Source: Centrapalus pauciflorus
Lineage: Eukaryota > Streptophyta > Magnoliopsida > Asterales > Asteraceae
DNA length: 64,000 nt
Assembly: GCA_020465985.1 (NCBI GenBank)
Contig: JAANYP010007921.1
Span: forward strand, 186,001-250,000
Direction of reading: 5' to 3'
Made by a program: the position numbers and the translations under genes. A model generated the notes under the pieces. It did not search any database, was not told the origin of the DNA, and saw nothing but the letters and a program-made list of their open reading frames with translations. Positions 58,530-64,000 of the stretch are shown here, in pieces. How positions within the stretch are numbered: the first letter of the stretch is position 1; every line of letters starts with the position of its first letter.

Positions 58530-58876
58530 TGTTAGATTTATTATTTCGATCGTAGGAGTTGTTTTGTAATATTTATTTTCATTGTAATTTGTCTTGTATT
58601 TATTTCTATGTATTTCATGTTTAAGTTATAGTGTAGGGGCCAAAGTTGCCAAGTCTTGTAACTTAATTAATGGAGCCTATAAAAGGCTCCTAGGGTTTAC
58701 TTTATGAAAAGACACGGTTGACATTTTGAATTCTTACCAGCCGCCACTGTTCCATCAACATACAAACATTCATATTGTCTTCTTCTTTATTAAACACATT
58801 TATTGAGCTTGTTTCTTCATGTGTTTGATGAGAAAATCATTGAGGTGCTGAATATATACGGGATTTCATCATAACA
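58530..58876 (+). repeat. 5' LTR of element B2
   Basis: It begins TGTTAGAT and ends CATAACA, 347 bp, one base before the primer site. A TATA box (TATAAAAG, 58678-58685) sits inside the palindrome GGAGCC-TATAAAA-GGCTCC (58672-58690). It is similar in plan and many blocks to the B LTR (32855-33207). Confidence 0.9.
58678..58685 (+). promoter_or_regulatory. TATA box in the B2 LTR
   Basis: TATAAAAG lies between GGAGCC and GGCTCC, so the box is the loop of a 6-bp stem. The B LTR keeps the arms at 32999-33018 but the loop there reads TACAACTA, without a TATA box. Confidence 0.75.
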
Positions 58877-58877
58877 A

Positions 58878-58890
58878 TTGGTATCAGAGC
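58878..58890 (+). other. Primer-binding site of element B2
   Basis: TTGGTATCAGAGC, complementary to the 3' end of initiator methionine tRNA. Confidence 0.9.
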
Positions 58891-59982
58891 TCAGAGGGGT
58901 GGATTTAAACTGATTTCTTTCGGATTCTGCTGGGTTTTGTTCATGTTCTTCGAGTTCTTCCATTTTCAACCGGTTAGATCTTCATTTTCCATGTTTTTTT
59001 CGTGTTTCTTGTGTTATAATGGTCCTATAAACATCACATTATCATTATCTAATGATTTTAAACTCATTTACTTCCATATCTTTGTTAAAATCATCAAGAA
59101 TCGACCATTTTTAAGCTTGAAAATATGGGTTTTTTAAGTGGGTTTTTCACGTGTTCATGCTAGTTTTAAGTGTTTTTTAGGTTGTTTTAAATCACCAAAA
59201 GTGTTTAAAATAGTTTATAAATCATTTAGAACTGTTTTTAGGCATTAAAACTGATAAAAATCGAATTCTGCCCATTCTGCCTTAGAAAAACGTAAAAACC
59301 TGCTGTATTTCGGATTACATACTGTAGCATTTCGGACCACATAGGCACCAAATTCGGACATAACATCATCCTAATTCGGACCATACTTTAGTGATTTTCG
59401 GACCCCCCCCATAAGCCAATTTCGGACCACACTTCTGTCCAATCCGAACTTCGGACCATCCAAAGTTCAGGAAAGGCTTTCCATTTTTTTCACTGTTTGG
59501 GACTTGTCATTAAAATTTTCAATTTCGGACCTCACCATTTCGGACCATCCGAATTCGGTCCTTCCACTGTCCCTATTTCGGAATAACCAAATTCGGGCAT
59601 TTCACTGTTTATCCGAATTCGGTTCATCCGAATTCGGTCCATAGGTCCATCCGAACTTAGGTCATCCTAATTTGGTTCCCCCAAGTAGTACTGTTCATCC
59701 GAATTAGGACATACTCCGAATTTGACTTCATCCGAACCATATCCGTCCGAATTACTGTGCACCCATCCGAAATCTAGCCATCCGAAATCACCCCATCCGG
59801 ATTCTCCTCATCCGAGTCAATCCATCCGAATCAACCTATCCGAATTCGGTCACCCCATCCGAATTACTGTTCATCCGAAATCAAGCATCCGAATTCAGAA
59901 TATTCTATTTTCAGTCAAACCCATCCGTGTTCAGTTTCCACCTCTAAGATCTCCACATTCTTAATCAGCACCTATAATCATA
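58891..59982 (+). repeat. Leader of element B2 with CCGAATTCGG array
   Basis: The leader is 1.1 kb. From about 59290 to 59930 it holds more than twenty copies of motifs around CATCCGAATTCGG and TTCGGACC at irregular spacing. This is the same motif as in the leader of the B aORF (21230-21680). It has no gene; the small ORF at 59722 is repeat sequence. Confidence 0.78.
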
Positions 59983-62900
59983 ATGTCTCGCGAAGCTCTT
60001 GTACTCGGATCTGAGAACAGACCACCAGTTCTCTATCCTGATGAGTACGAACAATGGAAAGCCCGGTTCCTGACATTCGTTGGGATGCAACCTCTCGGGA
60101 ATCTGATGCTTCAATCAATATCCGATGGACCCGTCATCTACTATAGAGAGATTGCTGCCAGACCCGAGGCTGACCCCCCTGTCCAAGCCTCAAAAGTTGA
60201 AAGAGAGCCGGCAAATGACGCCGAGAGGGATCGCCAGCACGCTGATAAGAGGGCAGAGTATCTGATTTATCAAGCCCTCCCCACTGATATTTTGGTCGGT
60301 GTAGACAGTAAAATGTCTGCAAAAGAAATGTGGGACGAGCTGGAAATCTAAATGCTGGGGGCAGATCTCGATGATCGTGCCAAAATTGAGGAGGCGAAGG
60401 CAAAGTTTTCAGAATTCCGCGCCAAAGACGGGGAATCTCTGCAATCCACATTCACCAGGTTCTGTGCAGTCCTTAACGAATTAAATAAACTGCGTATCAA
60501 GAAGGATAGGGATGATATCAACATCCAATTCTTTGCCGCCTTAGCCCCCGAATGGCAGCTTGCATGTAGGGCAACAAAAAGAGTCCTGAACATTCCTGAG
60601 GTATCCATAAATGTCGTCTTTAAGGAGCTTAAGAAATATCAAGGGGATGTGGATCAACAGAAGCTGATGGCAAATCAGTTGGCCTCTCTACTGCTATCAG
60701 CCAACACAGGGTTGAAACCAAATGATTCGCTAGCCTTGATCACCAATACGCAGATTCCGACACCATCTTTTGCTCCTGGTTCTTCATCATCTCAGTACAG
60801 GTATGCTTCCCCTCCGCGTGAGGTCTATGATGAGGAGGAAGCTTCGATCCAAGAACAGATAGCCTTGTGGACCAACCGTCTCCAACAGCGACGGTTCTCC
60901 AACAAGACCAACAACCAACTCCGTTATGACACCGGTCCACAGAGGTACTCAGATGATAGGAGGGATGACCTCCGGGATGACTATCGCCGAGATGACTACC
61001 GCAGGGATGACAGGGATGATCGCCGGTATGATGATAGACGCGACTATCGCGATGATCGCCGTTATGAAAGGCGTGATGAAAGGCGAGATGACAGGCGAGA
61101 TGATAGGCGGGACGATCGAAGGGATGATCGTCGGGATGGCCGCAGGGACCGGAGGCGTGATGATAGCCGCGAGCACCGTCGGGCCGACAAGAGGCCGGCG
61201 GAAAGAAGAGAGGAGAAGCCAAGAGCAGATGAGCCAAAGGCCACTGATGAACGTCTCTGCTACAAATGTGGTAAACCGGGCCACTTTGCTAGGGAATGCA
61301 AGAATAACTTCGAGAGAGACGTTGCTTATTACGAAAGAAAGCTCGAGGCTGCAAAGAAAAAATCGGATGCGTTAGCCCTCGTCGCCCAGGAGGACTACTG
61401 GGATGCTGAAGATTCTGAAGACGAGGATGAAAAGGGCAAGAATTGCTATATGGTTGATCGTCAGGGGTTGGAGACTTGTACTGATGTCACTGCTGAAAAT
61501 TCAGACATTGCTGCTGAGGGGGAGACAATGAAACATCCACCAGCATGTCTGATGGCTACAACCGACGATCCCGAATGCTCCACATCCGGTTCCGAGTCCA
61601 GTGAGGTATATTCCTATTACATTCCTGCACATGTAAATAAATTATTTGTAGATAATGAATGTACACTACACACACAAATACTTGATCTACAAGATAGATT
61701 AAAAGCTGAAACTGCAAAGTGTGTACAGGCTGAACATCAAGCTCATATTCTGAAAGAATCATCTGAATTATATCATGCAAAATGGTTAACTAATCATAAT
61801 GTTATAAAACAGATGTTGATAGAAAAAGTAGATGTTCAGGATAGGAATATATACCTTGAATCTTGCATGGAAACGCTTTCAAAAGAAAAACTCTCTTTAA
61901 AAGAAGAAATTTCTGTTCTTACAAAACAATTAGATGTGGTAAATATGGAAAATATAGACAGTTTAGAAAAATACAAAATGATTGAAGAAGAAAGGATAAG
62001 TTTGTATGCAAGAATAAAGACCCTTGACGATGCATTTTTGAAAAGCGGTCAAACAGAAAAAACTATCCATTTAAATCAACCCAAAGAAACTAGGTTTTAC
62101 CATTCTAAACAGGATTTTGGTTTTAAAAATCCTTAATATTTGGAAAAAGCACAAAATGTCTTACCTGTATTTTATGACATGAATTATATGGGAGCCAGTA
62201 TTAAATCTTTCTTTTTTGAGTCATCAAAAGAAGTTTTAAACCAAGAAAATGAGAAACGTGTTGCGCGTAAAGATAAAGAAATTTCTTTTCATTATGAAGA
62301 ACTTAACGAGAGTTATTCTTCTAGAGTACCCACTTTAGAGGAAGATCTCTCGTCAACTTATTCAGAAACTGAATTGAACACTGAAACTGAAAAATCAACT
62401 CCTCAACTTTATATTCCTGCAAAAGTTCTTCAACAACAAATCATTGTTTTAGAAAAGGAATTGAAGTCGTCTCAAGAGAAAGCACTTGATCTTCAAGATG
62501 CTCTTCTTAAGAGAGAAGAAGAATTGGTAAATCGATCTTTTCAACAAACTGTGGAAGTCACTGTCTACAGAGAAAATTTTGAAATAGTTTCACAACAATT
62601 AAAAGATCTTTCAAAACAACAAACACTTTCTCATTCCCTAAAAATTCCATGTATGTCATTAGATAAAGGTAAGGCTACAGCTGAATCTTCTTCTATCTTT
62701 GTCAAAGGTGAGTGCTCAAAAGTTTTCAAAAATGAGGTTCCTAAAAAGACTCAGATAAAATCCAAGTCTTTTAAGAAACCCACTCACCACCAAAAAGAAA
62801 AGTCTGTCAAGTCTAAATCTTCCATGCTTACTGACTCTAATCGTTTTGTTCCTACAGATCATATAAGGAGAGTCCCAAAAACCACCATGCAGGATTTTAC

Positions 62901-63441
62901 AAGTTTTTTTGTGAAGAAGGCTTTAATGCCAACTGAATTTGTTACTAGAGATAGGATATCTGTAATCTCTAAAGACAATTTGTGTAACAATGTGTGTGAC
63001 AATGTTTGTAATGATGTACCGAATTCTACTGTTCCGTTAAAGTACTCTTTGAAGGATTTGTTTAATCTATGTCCAACTAAATATAGACGACAGGTTCCTG
63101 AAATGAATGCTTTTGTGCCTTATCCTGTTAAACGTATTCGGAAAAAGAAAACTAAAAATAGTGCATCATCGGCCACAAACAAAGTTAAGATATGTCCGTT
63201 GCCAAGGCCCAAAACCAAAGCAACGGTCAAAAAGGTCTCAACAAGACAAAAACCGAAGGCAATTTCAGCGCCTAAGGTTCCAAAACCCAATAAATCCAAT
63301 CTTCAATGGATTCCAAAGGGTTGTGCATCTAGACCACACACAAATGCTAGTTGGGTTTCTAAATCTGTACTCGTGCCATATAAATCTGGAAATCCTAACA
63401 AAAAGGGACCCATATTGAGGTGGGTACCCAAGGTTGTGTGA
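59983..63441 (+). pseudogene. gag of element B2 with two in-frame stops
   Basis: One reading frame runs from the ATG at 59983 to TGA at 63439-63441, broken only by TAA at 60349 and TAA at 62134. In order: N-terminal part with YEQWKARFLTFVG; UBN2-type gag region (about 60150-60660); a basic-acidic repeat of RRDD units (about 60950-61200); a zinc knuckle CYKCGKPGHFAREC (61258-61299); an acidic part; a long coiled-coil-like part (61670-62060); and a Lys-rich C-terminal part ending LRWVPKVV. With only two point-like stops it is one of the better preserved retroelement ORFs here. Gag forms the particle and binds RNA. Confidence 0.85.
60950..61200 (+). repeat. RRDD repeat region in B2 gag
   Basis: Imperfect repeats of a 12-bp unit coding Arg-Arg-Asp-Asp or variants (RRDDYRRDDRDDRR...). 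It lies just before the zinc knuckle and resembles RD/RE dipeptide domains of RNA-binding proteins. Long antisense ORFs here are by-products of the repeat. Confidence 0.85.
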
Positions 63442-63711
63442 TCTTAATGCAGATGGTTCTTGGTTACTTCTGATCAAGACCCGTGCTTCAAAGAAATGGC
63501 TTCTAGTTACCTTAGACTAGGACCCGTTCTTTTGCTTGTCGGTTGTGCTTAAACCGACACGTTTGGCTTCTGTGCACACAACCCAGGACCCGGTCTTAAC
63601 TCATCATGTTTTCTGAACATCTCGGTTCAGAACACGGTTTGATTGTGAATTAAAAATGGATGTGTTTGAATGCATATAGTTGTTCATTATATGAATTTAT
63701 GTGTTTTTCAG
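63433..63711 (+). other. Putative gag-pol intron, element B2
   Basis: It is 279 bp from GTTGTG after an AAG Lys codon to TTTTTCAG before GCT of protease. Without removal, translation ends two codons past the donor (TGA at 63439). With it removed, gag and protease are in one frame (phase 0). The sequence is close to that of B (16846-17123), including GATCAAGACCCGT and CTCGGTTCAGAACACGG. A splicing role is inferred. Confidence 0.5.
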
Positions 63712-64000
63712 GCTAAGTCCATTTGGTATATGGATTCGGGTTGCTCCAAGCATATGACAGGAAGAAGAGAACTGCTGTCCAACGTTGTTGAACAGTATTG
63801 CGGAACTGTGAAATTCGGGAACAACCATCAGGCTCAAATAAAAGGATACGGGGATTTAGTTCTAAATAATCTGGTCATCAAGGACGTTGACTATGTTGAG
63901 GGGTTATCTCATAATCTTTTTAGCATAGGACAGCTCTGCGACAAAGGACTAGAAGTAACGTTTAGGGCTAAGAATTGCAGTGTTAAGAACATGGATGGAA
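63712..64000 (+). CDS. Start of pol (protease) of element B2, cut by the window end
   Basis: The frame from GCT at 63712 is open to the window end and gives the aspartic protease start IWYMDSGCSKHMTGRRELL, then FGNNHQAQIKGYGDL and VEGLSHNLFSIGQLC. It matches B 17124-17412 closely. There is no ATG of its own at the start, which fits expression as a fusion with gag. Confidence 0.75.

Larger units (their letters stand above)
58530..64000 (+). mobile_element. Element B2: Ty1/copia element related to B (continues past the window)
   Basis: It contains a 5' LTR (58530-58876), primer site, long leader with a motif array, gag (59983-63441), an intron-like gap (63433-63711) and the start of protease (from 63712). 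It is inserted in the integrase of A2; CCAAA at 58525-58529 is the left candidate for its target duplication. Confidence 0.9.

Noticed and set aside
59290..59930. Regularly recurring short motif as a possible CRISPR array
   Set aside because: Spacing is irregular, units are short and the context is a plant retrotransposon leader.
60740..61284. Long antisense and shifted ORFs over B2 gag
   Set aside because: They are shadows of the RRDD-coding repeat, which leaves several frames open.
1..64000. tRNA and rRNA genes
   Set aside because: No cloverleaf with conserved A and B boxes and no rRNA core sequence was recognised on reading; the tRNA-like matches are primer-binding sites.

Overview
The window is a repeat-dominated stretch of plant nuclear DNA. 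The only clearly intact host gene is a minus-strand CCD4 (carotenoid cleavage dioxygenase 4), 33853-38255, with one intron. Most of the rest is nested LTR retrotransposons, plus several MITE or foldback elements. The host is a eudicot. The CCD4 sequence and the style of the Copia elements, which carry a long extra ORF after pol, remind me of Asteraceae; that placement is inference. No tRNA, rRNA or CRISPR locus was seen.

Left retrotransposon block (1-33207), elements in plus orientation. G (1-1067) is the tail of a Copia element: a putative internal promoter, an intron-like leader and the start of its additional ORF (aORF). F (1068-2401; LTR, primer-binding site, leader, first gag codons) is inserted in that aORF. 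A (2402-15624; two LTRs, broken gag-pol, 4.2-kb aORF) follows F. To its right the sequence is not F but B (15625-33207), so A joins two different elements. B has gag, an intron-like gap, pol, an aORF with its own promoter-like leader, and a 3' LTR. Its aORF is split by the Ty3/gypsy element D (22101-30931), which has a perfect 5-bp target duplication.

Central block (33208-45081). This holds CCD4, three or four inverted-repeat elements in its intron, and a promoter with a TATA box. Beyond it lie a 3.3-kb Mutator-like foldback element (39135-42463) with a second one nested inside (39415-40919), a PIF/Harbinger-like element loaded with a C-rich minisatellite (42500-43622), and AT-rich degenerate repeats.

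Right block (45082-64000). A decayed minus-strand Ty3/gypsy element H (45082-49928) is interrupted by A2, a minus-strand relative of A (49929-58529). A2 is in turn interrupted inside its integrase by B2, a plus-strand relative of B (58530 to the window end).

Two observations recur in independent copies. In B and B2 a conserved gap of about 278 bp separates gag from protease and has the form of a phase-0 intron whose removal would fuse gag to pol. In all four aORF-bearing copies, a TATA-like box and promoter-like leader sit between pol and the aORF, which suggests separate transcription of the aORF. Every retroelement coding region in the window carries stops, frameshifts, deletions or truncation.
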